DNA from: JAAYAY01 sp964429355
GTDB lineage: Bacteria; Planctomycetota; Planctomycetia; Pirellulales; Thermoguttaceae
Length of the DNA: 15,441 bases
Assembly (NCBI GenBank): GCA_964429355.1
Contig: CAYSCH010000232.1
Coordinates: forward strand, 1 to 15,441
Reading direction: 5' to 3'
In this document: positions 1 through 7,626 of the stretch, in pieces
Numbering within the stretch: position 1 is the stretch's first letter
Layout: each line of letters opens with the position of its first letter
Translations under genes and position numbers: made by a program
The notes under the pieces: model-generated
The model's database searches: none
Seen by the model: the letters and a program-made list of their open reading frames with translations, nothing else
What the model was told of the DNA's origin: nothing

Positions 1-1
1 C

Positions 2-568
2 TTCCTGCGCATCCCGCGGCCCCGGCCCGGCGCGGCCGCGGCACTGGCGGCGGCCAGTACCGCATGGGGTCTGAACCTTCCGGCAGGCCAATTGGCTGCC
101 ATGGGTGCGTCTCTGGGTAGCGATATTCCGTTGTTCTTGCGCGGGAGTGCCTCCGTCTGCCGTGGACGTGGCGAAATCGTCGAAGCCGCGCCCGTTTCGC
201 CGGTCCTGCATTTTGCGGTGGTTCGCCCTCCGGTTGGCCTTGGCACCGCCGAGGTCTATCGAGCATGCCGAGTTCCCAGGGAGCCTCGTTCTCTCTCCCA
301 GTTCACCGATGCCTTTGCTTCGGCAAACCTCGGCGAAATCGGGCGGTCGCTCTTCAACCGACTGGAATCGGCCGCCCACGATCTTACTCCCTGGATTGCG
401 CGCATGCGGAACGCGTTCGAGGGGCTTGACTGCGTTGGCCATTCAATGACTGGAAGTGGCACCTGCTATTTTGGGCTCTGCCGTCACGCTCGCCATGCTC
501 GGCGAGTGGCACGACGAATAGAATCATTTGGACTAGGACAATCGTACGCGGTGCGAGGAACCCGCTAA
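2..568 (+). CDS. ispE: 4-diphosphocytidyl-2-C-methyl-D-erythritol kinase, C-terminal part (5' end outside window)
   Basis: IspE is a GHMP-family kinase that phosphorylates CDP-methylerythritol in the cytosolic MEP pathway to isoprenoids. The frame is open from base 2 and ends with TAA at 566-568, giving 188 residues of a protein usually about 280-310 long. Family signatures seen: WGLNLPAGQLAAMGASLGSD followed by IPLFLRG (the family's W-L-xELA-LGADVPFFL block with the conserved Asp), then the C-terminal GHMP motif MTGSGTCYFG near residues 148-157. The gene is cut by the window edge, so the start cannot be judged. Odd: where the glycine-rich ATP motif (GLGGGSSDA) should precede the Trp block, the frame reads IPRPRPGAAAALAAAS; see findings. 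spoVG follows 207 bp downstream on the same strand; an ispE...spoVG neighbourhood is also known in Bacillus. Identification is firm; functionality is uncertain. Confidence 0.85.
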   Translation, partial: FLRIPRPRPGAAAALAAASTAWGLNLPAGQLAAMGASLGSDIPLFLRGSASVCRGRGEIVEAAPVSPVLHFAVVRPPVGLGTAEVYRACRVPREPRSLSQFTDAFASANLGEIGRSLFNRLESAAHDLTPWIARMRNAFEGLDCVGHSMTGSGTCYFGLCRHARHARRVARRIESFGLGQSYAVRGTR

Positions 569-775
569 GAGGTGTTCAACTCGAACTTTGCACGAATCAG
601 CACGGGTTGCTGGGAAGCCGAAAGGGGGCATTCGGGGAATCAGGTCTGACCCGAGATCGCATAAACGGTCGGACATCGGCGGCGGCAGGGCCTTGCCATC
701 CGTCAGGCTCTCCGGAAGACTGCAGAGTAGACTTTGGACGCGCACCATGAGGCCCGAACTAGAAGGAGTAAGGCC

Positions 776-1348
776 GTGGAGATCACTGAGGTTCGCATCA
801 AGCTGATGGAAGAGCCCGGCGAACGTCTGAAGGCGTTCTGCTCAATCACGTTCGACGATTGCTTCGTCGTTCGAGATCTCAAAATCATTGAAGGGACAGG
901 CGGCCCGTTTGTGGCCATGCCGAGCCGCAAGCTCACTGCCCACTGCCAGAAATGCCGCTGCAAGAATCACTTGCGCGCAGCCTACTGCAACCAGTGCGGG
1001 GCGCGTCTCAAGGAGCCCGAGGCCTTGCGAGACGATGACGGACGGGCCAAACTCTACGCGGATATCGCCCATCCCATCAACAGCTCATGCCGCGAACTCA
1101 TTCAGCAGAGGGTGATCGAGGCCTTTCAGGCGGAGTTGGCGGCGTCGGCAAAACCAGGTTATAAGCCGAGCTACGACGACTTCGACCAGTTTGAGGCGGG
1201 CGTTGTCGAGGAACGGCCGACGATGACCCCCACCCAGGTGCAGCAGGCTGAGGCACCACGCGGGCCGCACAAGGCCCCTTCGCGACGGCATGAGTCGTCC
1301 CAATCCGAAACGGATCGCAGAGGTTTCGGCGAGGGCGTTTTCGACTAG
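776..1348 (+). CDS. spoVG: SpoVG-family protein with inserted zinc ribbon
   Basis: SpoVG proteins are small nucleic-acid-binding regulators, linked to septation and sporulation in Bacillus and broader in other bacteria. I chose the GTG at 776 because an AGAAGGAG ribosome-binding site lies at 761-768, seven bases upstream; this gives 190 aa. Residues 1-52 (EITEVRIKL, FCSITFDDCFVVRDLKIIEG, GPFVAMPSRK) and 94-118 (YADIAHPINSSCRELIQ) form the two halves of the normal 85-95 aa SpoVG core. Between them sits a CX2C-X10-CX2C zinc ribbon (Cys57, 60, 71, 74), replacing the short loop of the Bacillus protein. After residue 120 there is a polar, probably disordered tail. Family assignment is strong. The zinc binding is inferred from cysteine spacing, and the regulatory role in this organism is unknown. 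Confidence 0.9.
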   Translation: MEITEVRIKLMEEPGERLKAFCSITFDDCFVVRDLKIIEGTGGPFVAMPSRKLTAHCQKCRCKNHLRAAYCNQCGARLKEPEALRDDDGRAKLYADIAHPINSSCRELIQQRVIEAFQAELAASAKPGYKPSYDDFDQFEAGVVEERPTMTPTQVQQAEAPRGPHKAPSRRHESSQSETDRRGFGEGVFD

Positions 1349-1390
1349 GGGACTGCCAATAGCCACGACCAGGGGAACAGGGAACCTCAG

Positions 1391-1422
1391 GTGCCGGGAG
1401 CTTCGAAACTGGCTCCCGACAC
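1391..1422. terminator. Hairpin between convergent spoVG and lipoprotein genes
   Basis: GTGCCGGGAGC (1391-1401) pairs with GCTCCCGACAC (1412-1422), an 11-bp stem with one C-A mismatch and a 10-nt loop. It lies between the ends of two convergent genes, where a shared terminator is expected. There is no clear T-run on either side, so the terminator role is an inference from position and structure. Confidence 0.4.
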
Positions 1423-1512
1423 CACAGTGTTTGCGCCGCTGAGTTGCAGTCCCGCTGACCGGGTGTCGTTGCCAGGTAGGTAACGAATCCCGGTCATCTT
1501 TCTCACCCCGGC

Positions 1513-1776
1513 TCACCCGCCCGGAGAGGGGAGAATCGGCGGTGTTGTTGTCGCTCGTGTTGTCGTGGTGGTGATCGATGATCCCGATGACGCGCAGGAC
1601 TCGCACACCCCGCAGGGGGATTCCGGGGTGCAACTGCTATAGCTCTCGCAATAGGGCATGGTCGGGGCGTTCCACGGCTGAGTGAGCGAACCCCGCCGCA
1701 ATCCATCGCAGTACCTGCAACCGGCCATCGTCGCTGCACACAGCGTCAATACCGTCAAAACCAGCGTCTTCTTCAT
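1513..1776 (-). CDS. Small Cys-rich putative lipoprotein
   Basis: An 87-aa protein with a lipoprotein-type signal: MKKTLVLTVLTLCAATMAGC, with the lipidated Cys expected at residue 20 and basic residues at 2-3. I chose the ATG at 1776 over an ATG two codons upstream because AGAAGGAG ends directly before the upstream ATG and leaves six bases before this one. The mature part is short, with several further cysteines (CRYC, PYCESYSSC, CGVCESC) and a Thr/Ser/Pro-rich tail (SITTTTTRATTTPP) with no recognisable domain. It would be anchored in a membrane outside the cytoplasm. It is convergent with spoVG and divergent from the hydrolase gene. Function unknown; small lipoproteins of this style are common in planctomycetes (from general knowledge). 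Confidence 0.75.
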   Translation of the reverse strand: MKKTLVLTVLTLCAATMAGCRYCDGLRRGSLTQPWNAPTMPYCESYSSCTPESPCGVCESCASSGSSITTTTTRATTTPPILPSPGG

Positions 1777-1829
1777 GAGCATCTCCTTCTGTCCATCTGT
1801 TCCGCACTCCAGCGGATCTCGGCCAGACA

Positions 1830-1857
1830 ACTCTACCCCGCGCCCTGCGATGTGCAA
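1830..1857 (-). promoter_or_regulatory. Possible sigma-70-type promoter for the lipoprotein gene
   Basis: On the minus strand TTGCAC (1857-1852) and TAGAGT (1835-1830) are separated by 16 bp, about 54 bp upstream of the chosen start. Both hexamers are fair matches to the -35/-10 consensus. Only sequence similarity and position support it. Confidence 0.3.
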
Positions 1858-1996
1858 ACGCAACGTGTGGACTTTCTGGGACATTTCGCCGCTGTCTGGC
1901 TGGCCGCGCGCTGAACAAGGGTTACACTTTTACTGAGCGGCAAAGTCACCGAACTCCGCGCAATATCTCGTTTGGGCACTTGAAGGTTGGCATCTC

Positions 1997-3019
1997 ATGA
2001 CGAAGTTGAAGCATGACTGGATCTCGGCTCGGATCTTGATGGCAGTCGTCGTTGCCGGGAGCATGGTTGTATCGAGCGAGGGAACGGCACGAGCCGGCAA
2101 TTCGACAGACATCGCCACGCCTACCCAACCCGCTCCAGCCCACGAAGCGTGGATTGTCAGCACACGTTGCCTTCCAATGACGTGCCCGGCGGGAATCGGC
2201 CCCGAAAGCTACTCCTACCAGGTTTCGGAAGGAAACTGTGGTCGGTGGAATCAGTCCGACTCCAAGACATTTTTCGACAGTACCGAGGGGAGTGCACCGG
2301 TGATCGTGTTCATTCACGGCAACCGGTCGGACTCGTGCGACGCGGTCGACGAGGGGCGCTCGGTGTATCAGCAATTGTTGTGCGCAGCGGGCAGCCGCCC
2401 ATTCCGGTTCGTGATCTGGTCCTGGCCGGCCGATCATGTTCGAGGCAGACCGAGAAAGGATGCGCTCATCAAGGCGGGCCGCAGCGATGCGCAGAGCTTC
2501 TACCTGGCTGCCTGGCTCGATCGCTTGCCGCCGGCAACCCCGGTGACGCTGATTGGATACAGTTTTGGATCGCGCGTGATCTGCGGCGCGATCCATCTGT
2601 CACAGGGCGGCACGCTGATCGGCATGGCGCACGAAGCGCCGACTCCTGCAGAACCGCGGCGGCGGTTGCGAGTGATGCTGGTTGCGGCCGCCGTCGACGC
2701 CGAGTGGTTGCTGCCCGAGAGCCGCAACGGACTGGCCGTCCAGGCAATCGACCAATTGATGATCACGCGGAACTGCTGCGACCCGGTGTTGCGTCTTTAC
2801 CCACGGATGCGGCGGTACGATTCGTCCAGCGCCCTTGGATACGCGGGCCCCGCTTCTCCGAGCCGACTGGCCGCAACAGGTCTGGCTCTCGAGACCGTCC
2901 CGGTTGAATCCCAGGTTGGACGAGACCATTCCTGGTACACCTACTTGCGGAGCAGCGCCGTCCGATCTCGCCTCGGATGGTATGCCTTTCTCGCAGATGA
3001 GCCGGCCTCGGCAAAGTAA
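1997..3019 (+). CDS. Secreted alpha/beta hydrolase
   Basis: A 340-aa alpha/beta-hydrolase-fold protein with an N-terminal signal peptide (hydrophobic stretch about residues 11-25, likely cleavage after ARA at 31-33), so it probably acts outside the cytoplasm. VIVFIHGNR (102-110) matches the beta-strand plus oxyanion HG region. GYSFG (187-191) is a GxSxG nucleophile elbow with Ser189. His311 in GRDHSWYTYL is the best candidate catalytic His; the acid could be Asp234 or Asp262. Several cysteines (Cys59, 63, 81, 114, 129, 260, 261) could form disulfides after export. The layout is closest to the serine-hydrolase type often annotated DUF900-like; the substrate cannot be inferred. A GAAGG sits about 10 bases before the ATG. 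The gene is convergent with the large minus-strand gene that ends 106 bp downstream. Confidence 0.8.
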   Translation: MTKLKHDWISARILMAVVVAGSMVVSSEGTARAGNSTDIATPTQPAPAHEAWIVSTRCLPMTCPAGIGPESYSYQVSEGNCGRWNQSDSKTFFDSTEGSAPVIVFIHGNRSDSCDAVDEGRSVYQQLLCAAGSRPFRFVIWSWPADHVRGRPRKDALIKAGRSDAQSFYLAAWLDRLPPATPVTLIGYSFGSRVICGAIHLSQGGTLIGMAHEAPTPAEPRRRLRVMLVAAAVDAEWLLPESRNGLAVQAIDQLMITRNCCDPVLRLYPRMRRYDSSSALGYAGPASPSRLAATGLALETVPVESQVGRDHSWYTYLRSSAVRSRLGWYAFLADEPASAK

Positions 3020-3125
3020 CGGCGGCGGAGAAACCTTGTTCTTCCTTTCGAGGGCTGCCGTGTGAAATGGTGTTCTTGCCGGGGCAGATCACCTGCCTGC
3101 AATTCCACTTTGGTCATTCGGCACG

Positions 3126-5765
3126 TCACTTGATGTCGCCCGTCGTGCGGTTCTTGGCCATGGCCGGCTGAATGCGCTCGGGTCCGACCGCCAGAGCAAA
3201 CCAGCCGTCGCTGGCACTGAGCTGGGTAACCTCGAGGCCCTGCAGTCGCGGATCGGCGGCGATTTCCGCGGGGATGACCGGTAGTTCGCGTCCTTTGGCG
3301 AAGGTCTTGCTGAAGATGCTGCGCAGGGCGATCTGAGAACCCATCCGCATCGAACCGACCAGTTCGACCACGCCGTCGCGGACAAGCGTGGCGGACTGGC
3401 CCGAGGCCTCGGGGCGATAGTAGGCCCGCACTCGGAAATCTCGCCACTGCCGATCCCCAGCCCGCAAGCGTGAAATCCCCAGCGAGACCGCAATCCGGTC
3501 TTCCTCGAAATCGATTCGAGCGGCATCGGTCGATGCAAAGGTGATTTGCACGTCGTCGTGTTCCGTCGTCTCTTCCGCCAGTTCAGGGCGATTGAAACGC
3601 TGCCCGATGCGATCCCTCAGTTCCTTGACCGTCATGGAAGCACCGTCGAGCTCGAGCCCGAGGAGCACGTTGTTCAGGGCAGATTGGTGTACCTGAAAGC
3701 TGAGAACGCTGTCGGAGGGCGCCCAGGGGCGAGGGGTGTTGCCTCCCAACTGGGCCGGTCCCGCCAGATTCAACTGCATCGACATCCGTGATTCGGTTGT
3801 CTCGGCATCGGCCACCTCGGGTCGCAGCGACATCGTCGCCAGCGGATCCAGCAGACGGTTCTTCAGGCGATGGTTCAGTTCACCCAGCCGGGCATCGATC
3901 TCCTCGTCGATCTGTTTCTCTGCCTGCATTTGAACCTTGCGGTTCATCTCGCGGCGAATCGCCGGACGATTGGCGTCGTGCTGCGACTTGGCCATCGAGC
4001 GGGCCAGCGAGCTGATCAGGGGGATTCCATCGAAATCGGTGCGAACCTGCCGAAGTCGGGTTTGGTTGTCGGCGGTCACCTCCGCTGGCTGAAACTGAAT
4101 GCCCATGGGCGTGAGCTCCAGCTCCTTGACGGCGGAGTATTCGGACTGGCTGTCGTTGAAGAACGTCGCGGGGCCCGCTGTCGACGAAGTGGATGCCGAC
4201 ACCAGTCCGTCGACCGTCAACGCGGCTCGCATCCGCTCGGAGTCGGGAATCAGGGCCAGCCCCACATCGGCACTCGTGCGGCTGCGACCATGGACCGGAT
4301 GGCCGAGAACCGTGTCGCGAACCCATTGGTACTCCGGTTCCCGGTCGGGGAGCATGCGGTTGAGCAGGTAGCCCGTCACGGCAATGCGAACATTGGGGCC
4401 GCAGTAGAGCTCTTCGACCAGTTCGGCCAGCTCGCAATGGGCCGGCAGACTCGAAACGGAGAGCTTCAGTCGCTCCAGGGCAAGCCGTTCACCCAACGAA
4501 GGCGATCCGGTTCGCTCAAAGGCTTCAATCCAAGCGACCCACGACGCAGCACTGGCAGGCTCCGTGGCGACAGTCCTCAGGGTCTGCTCGAATTGAGCGA
4601 CCTCGTCCGACTCAATAAAGCTTCGCTGTTCCTCGGTAACATCCTTCACCTGCAGTTTCACAAGCACAAGCCGAACCGGGGCCAGATCCCCGTCTTTGAG
4701 CCCTGTAGCCCCATGGGCAGCAATCTTGGCCAGGGTGTCAAGATCGAGGAAGGATCGCCAAGCCGGACCGTTTTCGCCGTCTTTCGTCAGACCTTCCACC
4801 TCCTGGATCGAATGCTGAACCTGCTCCCAGTCGACCGGTTTGGGGTGGTTCTTCTCGCCCGACGTTGCATCGGCAATCTTCTCCCAAACGCGAATGCGGC
4901 GTTGCAGCGCGTTGAGCACACTACGCATCGGGTCGAACTGGTCTGTTCCCTGCAGCTTCTGGGCGATCGCCACTCCGTCGCGTCCGAGTTGCGACATCCG
5001 GTCCAGGGACTGTTTGACCGTCGCGGAATTGCCCACAACGTCTGCCGATGCACGGCGAGCAGCCACGGCGACTTCCCGAGCCCACGTGCCCGTCTCGCAG
5101 TGCCAGCACAGAGGCTCCAACTGTTCGAAGATGGAAACCGGAACCGTCCAGTCGGCGTTGGCGTCGATCGGATTTCGCACGACCGCCTGTTGTTTGGCCA
5201 ACTCCGCAACTCGATCCAGGGACAGAACCGACACCCCCGGCACAGCCCCCATGTCGCAGTCGTCCGTCGTACCGGTCACAATCGTATCGGCTATTTCGGC
5301 GGCGGACTCAGCACGGGCAGATTCGATGGTTGCGTCCACGGGCAGTGCCAGCGGATCTCCAGCCTCGGAGGTAAGGTCGCGCGTCGCGGGGGGAACCAGT
5401 TCCAGCGACTCGACTTCCTCACTCTCGCCGGCTGTCTCATGGTTGACGAGCGTTCGATCCGTGGCCTGAAGGGCGATCCGAGGGTTGGGTGCCACCAAGA
5501 TCAGGCCACCCACCTCCATATCCTGGGCCGATGGTGCCGGCATTGCCCCCGCGTTCGCTCGGTCGGGTGAGTCCTCGGCGCACAGGTTCGTGACGCATGG
5601 GACGAGCGCGGCCTGGGCAGACGGAGCCCGGTCCGCGACAATCGGTCGCGACTGGCGAGTACGAAGTGACTTCTCCCATGCACGAGGCGCGGCTGCACTC
5701 AAAACGAACAGGCACGCCAGAATACAAAGGAAGGGCCAAGTCGGCTCTTGGGGTTGCCGGCTCAT
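3126..5765 (-). CDS. Large exported or membrane-anchored protein of unknown function
   Basis: An 879-aa protein I do not recognise. The start is the ATG at 5765, seven bases after a GGAG; a longer in-frame start at 5867 lacks this site and would put an extension before the signal. Residues 11-26 (PFLCILACLFVLSAAA) form a signal peptide or N-terminal anchor. Residues about 35-200 are Ala/Ser/Thr/Glu-rich and look like a linker; one CWHC motif lies near 220-223. The middle is mostly helical-looking, including a charged stretch RREMNRKVQMQAEKQIDEEI. The C-terminal third is more mixed (VQITFASTDAARIDFEEDRI, FRVRAYYRPEASG, VELVGSMRMGSQIALRSIF, WFALAVGPERI) and suggests a beta-containing domain. 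It is presumably envelope or periplasmic. A long open frame on the opposite strand (3870-5570) is treated as a shadow. The gene stands alone, head-to-tail with the cupin gene 283 bp upstream. Confidence 0.75.
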   Translation of the reverse strand: MSRQPQEPTWPFLCILACLFVLSAAAPRAWEKSLRTRQSRPIVADRAPSAQAALVPCVTNLCAEDSPDRANAGAMPAPSAQDMEVGGLILVAPNPRIALQATDRTLVNHETAGESEEVESLELVPPATRDLTSEAGDPLALPVDATIESARAESAAEIADTIVTGTTDDCDMGAVPGVSVLSLDRVAELAKQQAVVRNPIDANADWTVPVSIFEQLEPLCWHCETGTWAREVAVAARRASADVVGNSATVKQSLDRMSQLGRDGVAIAQKLQGTDQFDPMRSVLNALQRRIRVWEKIADATSGEKNHPKPVDWEQVQHSIQEVEGLTKDGENGPAWRSFLDLDTLAKIAAHGATGLKDGDLAPVRLVLVKLQVKDVTEEQRSFIESDEVAQFEQTLRTVATEPASAASWVAWIEAFERTGSPSLGERLALERLKLSVSSLPAHCELAELVEELYCGPNVRIAVTGYLLNRMLPDREPEYQWVRDTVLGHPVHGRSRTSADVGLALIPDSERMRAALTVDGLVSASTSSTAGPATFFNDSQSEYSAVKELELTPMGIQFQPAEVTADNQTRLRQVRTDFDGIPLISSLARSMAKSQHDANRPAIRREMNRKVQMQAEKQIDEEIDARLGELNHRLKNRLLDPLATMSLRPEVADAETTESRMSMQLNLAGPAQLGGNTPRPWAPSDSVLSFQVHQSALNNVLLGLELDGASMTVKELRDRIGQRFNRPELAEETTEHDDVQITFASTDAARIDFEEDRIAVSLGISRLRAGDRQWRDFRVRAYYRPEASGQSATLVRDGVVELVGSMRMGSQIALRSIFSKTFAKGRELPVIPAEIAADPRLQGLEVTQLSASDGWFALAVGPERIQPAMAKNRTTGDIK

Positions 5766-5951
5766 CACTATCTCCAGATCTCGCAAGGAAACAACGATGT
5801 GGTTTCGTGTATTGGATAAGATCGGGTATTTGGAGTAAGTGAGTAAAATGAGATTTGACAAAAACATGGACTATGCCCAGAGTGCCGTTCGTGGCAACCA
5901 GAAAGGGGGGCGCATTTGGGGAGGTGGGTCGCGGGCGGGCCGGTCCGCCAA

Positions 5952-5979
5952 CTGCCAGAAAGGACTTGGAGGCTGGCAG
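5952..5979. other. Inverted repeat downstream of the cupin gene
   Basis: CTGCCAG (5952-5958) and CTGGCAG (5973-5979) form a 7-bp stem with a 14-nt loop, about 70 bp past the cupin stop and 190 bp upstream of the large exported gene. It could end cupin transcription or be an operator for the downstream gene. No T-run follows. Confidence 0.25.
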
Positions 5980-6048
5980 AGAGATCAGCGGACGCTTTCG
6001 TTCAGGGATCCCGCCCAAGAGTCGGACCTTGTGCGGAACGAGTCGTTC

Positions 6049-6426
6049 TCACTGGGTCTGCGCGGAGTCGAGGAGGACGGTGTCGTCGTGTTCGTAGGTG
6101 GGGGCGCAGCAGCAGAGAAATTTCAGGATGGACTGGCCGGTATTGGTCATCCGATGGAAAGCGCCGGGCGGAATGGCGATGGCGTCGCCGGGGCCGACAG
6201 AGCGCTGGTCTGTGCCGATCATCATCAGACCATGGCCTTCGAGGACGTAATAGATTTCCTCGGTCTTCACATGCCGGTGGCCGATGGTCGAGGCTCCGGG
6301 AGGCAGACGGGCCTCGGCAAGCGACTGGTTCCGAAGACACGAATTCCGATAGGCCAGGAGCTCACGGATTTCGGAACCGTCTTTGGTGGTGAATGGCTCG
6401 ACCCTATTGATGTTGATGACGTCCAT
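6049..6426 (-). CDS. Single-domain cupin protein
   Basis: A 125-aa protein that is essentially one cupin beta-barrel. Both cupin motifs are textbook: motif 1 G44-X5-H50-X-H52-X3-E56...G64 (GASTIGHRHVKTEEIYYVLEG region), and motif 2 G80-X5-P86-X-G88-X2-H91-X3-N95 (GDAIAIPPGAFHRMTN). His50, His52, Glu56 and His91 are the expected metal ligands. No signal peptide is seen, so it is cytoplasmic. Cupins of this size include sugar isomerases, dioxygenases and mannose-6-phosphate isomerase-like proteins, and the sequence does not decide between them. A CCC cluster at residues 105-107 is unusual. AAAGGA lies about 10 bases before the ATG. It follows rsmD by 106 bp on the same strand, so co-transcription is possible. 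Confidence 0.85.
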   Translation of the reverse strand: MDVININRVEPFTTKDGSEIRELLAYRNSCLRNQSLAEARLPPGASTIGHRHVKTEEIYYVLEGHGLMMIGTDQRSVGPGDAIAIPPGAFHRMTNTGQSILKFLCCCAPTYEHDDTVLLDSAQTQ

Positions 6427-6532
6427 TCAGGAGAGTTCCTTTCAATTCGCGTGGCGGGAGAAGCCGGGCTGCTGACAGTACGACAACCAGGCGAAGTTTC
6501 CCCGGATTTGGGAATTCAGACGCCGAGCTGTG

Positions 6533-7162
6533 TCACTCCTTCCAACGAATACCTATGACCGCCGGGGCATACCGGCGCAAGTTCCACTGGTCGGGGTCCG
6601 GGAGAAGGGCGTGGTCAAAGCGATCGTCGGTTTCGACAACGATCGCACTTCCCGAGGGTGCGAAATGGCAGATCTTGCCGATCAGATCCAGCATGTCGTC
6701 CGGACGGTCCACAAAGAAGTCGTAGGGGGGGCAACAGAAGACTACCCAGGGGCCGCTGGCAGTACCCGAAAGGTCGGCCGCCCAGCGGAAGGCGTCGGCA
6801 TTGATCACGGAACACTCGGCCTGGGCACCCACTGACACAATGTTTTCCTGAATCACCCGTGCCGTGGGGAGATGGCGTTCGATGAGTATGGCACCGACCG
6901 CACCGCGGCTGATCGCCTCGAGGGCCATGGCGCCTGTTCCGGCGAATAGATCGACGGCCCACATCCCCCGAACGGCCGGACCGAGGAGATTGAAGACAGA
7001 TTCTCGGGTGCGGTCCTTCATGGGACGCACACGGGTATCGCCGCCGTAGGATAGTCTTCGACCGCGGAGCCGTCCGCCGACGATCCGCAGCCCCACAGGT
7101 TCGACGCGTTGGGCGCCGATACGCGGGCTGCGACCAGTACGGGAGTGTTTGTTTTTGGCCAT
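6533..7162 (-). CDS. rsmD: 16S rRNA (guanine(966)-N2)-methyltransferase RsmD
   Basis: RsmD methylates G966 (E. coli numbering) of 16S rRNA using S-adenosylmethionine during 30S assembly. From the ATG at 7162 the protein is 209 aa, close to the family's usual 180-200. An upstream in-frame ATG at 7381 would add 73 residues that do not look conserved, so I rejected it. Visible signatures: LRIVGGRLRGRRL (25-37), VRPMKDRTRESVFNLLG (45-61), SAM-binding motif I VDLFAGTGAMALEAISRGA (70-88), and a motif IV position reading CCPPYDFF (143-150). In most RsmD proteins that motif is DPPY/F; here the acidic residue is Cys. The family call rests on the first three blocks and is firm. The start codon is followed by a basic stretch (KNKHSRTGRSPR). 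Confidence 0.88.
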   Translation of the reverse strand: MAKNKHSRTGRSPRIGAQRVEPVGLRIVGGRLRGRRLSYGGDTRVRPMKDRTRESVFNLLGPAVRGMWAVDLFAGTGAMALEAISRGAVGAILIERHLPTARVIQENIVSVGAQAECSVINADAFRWAADLSGTASGPWVVFCCPPYDFFVDRPDDMLDLIGKICHFAPSGSAIVVETDDRFDHALLPDPDQWNLRRYAPAVIGIRWKE

Positions 7163-7626
7163 CAATGGCGAACCAATCGGTCGGAGAAGTGCGTATAGGG
7201 GTGGGGACGGTGGCGCAGAGTCCCCCGCGACAAGCCGTGTCAGGTATGGTAGTCTGACCGAAATCTGATCCGGCCTGGGTGCTACACCAACCTTTTGGGG
7301 TAGCGAAGCCGAGTGCCTGGAAGCAAGCCCAAGCGAGTAGGGGCTGATCGTCGCATGGCAGCCCAAGATCCAGGTAGGCATCGGCCGACCAAGACTCGGT
7401 TTCAGTCCAGGCCGTTCAGTCTACGACAATCGAACGGACCACGATAGCCGCATCGTGCCGGGCCAAGGGCCGGGTAGTGCCGGCTCTCGGGGGAAGGAAT
7501 CGGCAAGACGAAGCAGCAGCGAACTTGAACGTATGCCGTCCTCACTCGCGAGTGGGGATAATATGGGCGCCTCCCACTTCGTCTGCTCAAACCAGGCCGT
7601 CACCATCACAGACTCAGGAGCATAAG
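7163..7626. other. Gene-free divergent spacer with several hairpins
   Basis: This spacer separates divergently transcribed rsmD and the cyclophilin gene, and I see no credible gene in it. Elements present: a hairpin at 7281-7304 (GCTAC-A-CCAA, loop CCTT, TTGG-G-GTAGC); a CCTGG at 7316-7320 that can pair with CCAGG about 55 bases later; two copies of AGCCCAAG flanking a GGGGCT; a short GC-rich inverted repeat around 7458-7473; and a 12-bp perfect palindrome at 7543-7554. Promoters for both flanking genes must lie here or nearby. A small structured RNA in 7270-7385 is possible but unproven. Confidence 0.4.
7533..7562 (+). promoter_or_regulatory. Possible promoter with palindromic operator upstream of the cyclophilin gene
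   Basis: GATAAT at 7557-7562 resembles a -10 box 64 bp upstream of the start at 7627. The -35 region (around 7533-7538, ATGCCG) is weak. The perfect palindrome CACTCGCGAGTG at 7543-7554 sits between the two, exactly where a repressor operator would block polymerase. The promoter is inferred; the palindrome itself is plain in the sequence. Confidence 0.3.

Noticed and set aside
3870..5570. A 566-codon open frame on the plus strand opposite the large exported gene
   Set aside because: It is fully antisense to a gene with a signal peptide and a ribosome-binding site. Its composition (Arg/Gly/His-rich, no domain, no good start site) is what the complementary frame of a GC-rich gene produces.
7270..7385. 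SRP RNA or 6S RNA in the rsmD-cyclophilin spacer
   Set aside because: The conserved SRP loop sequence and the 6S bubble architecture are not present; only generic hairpins are seen.
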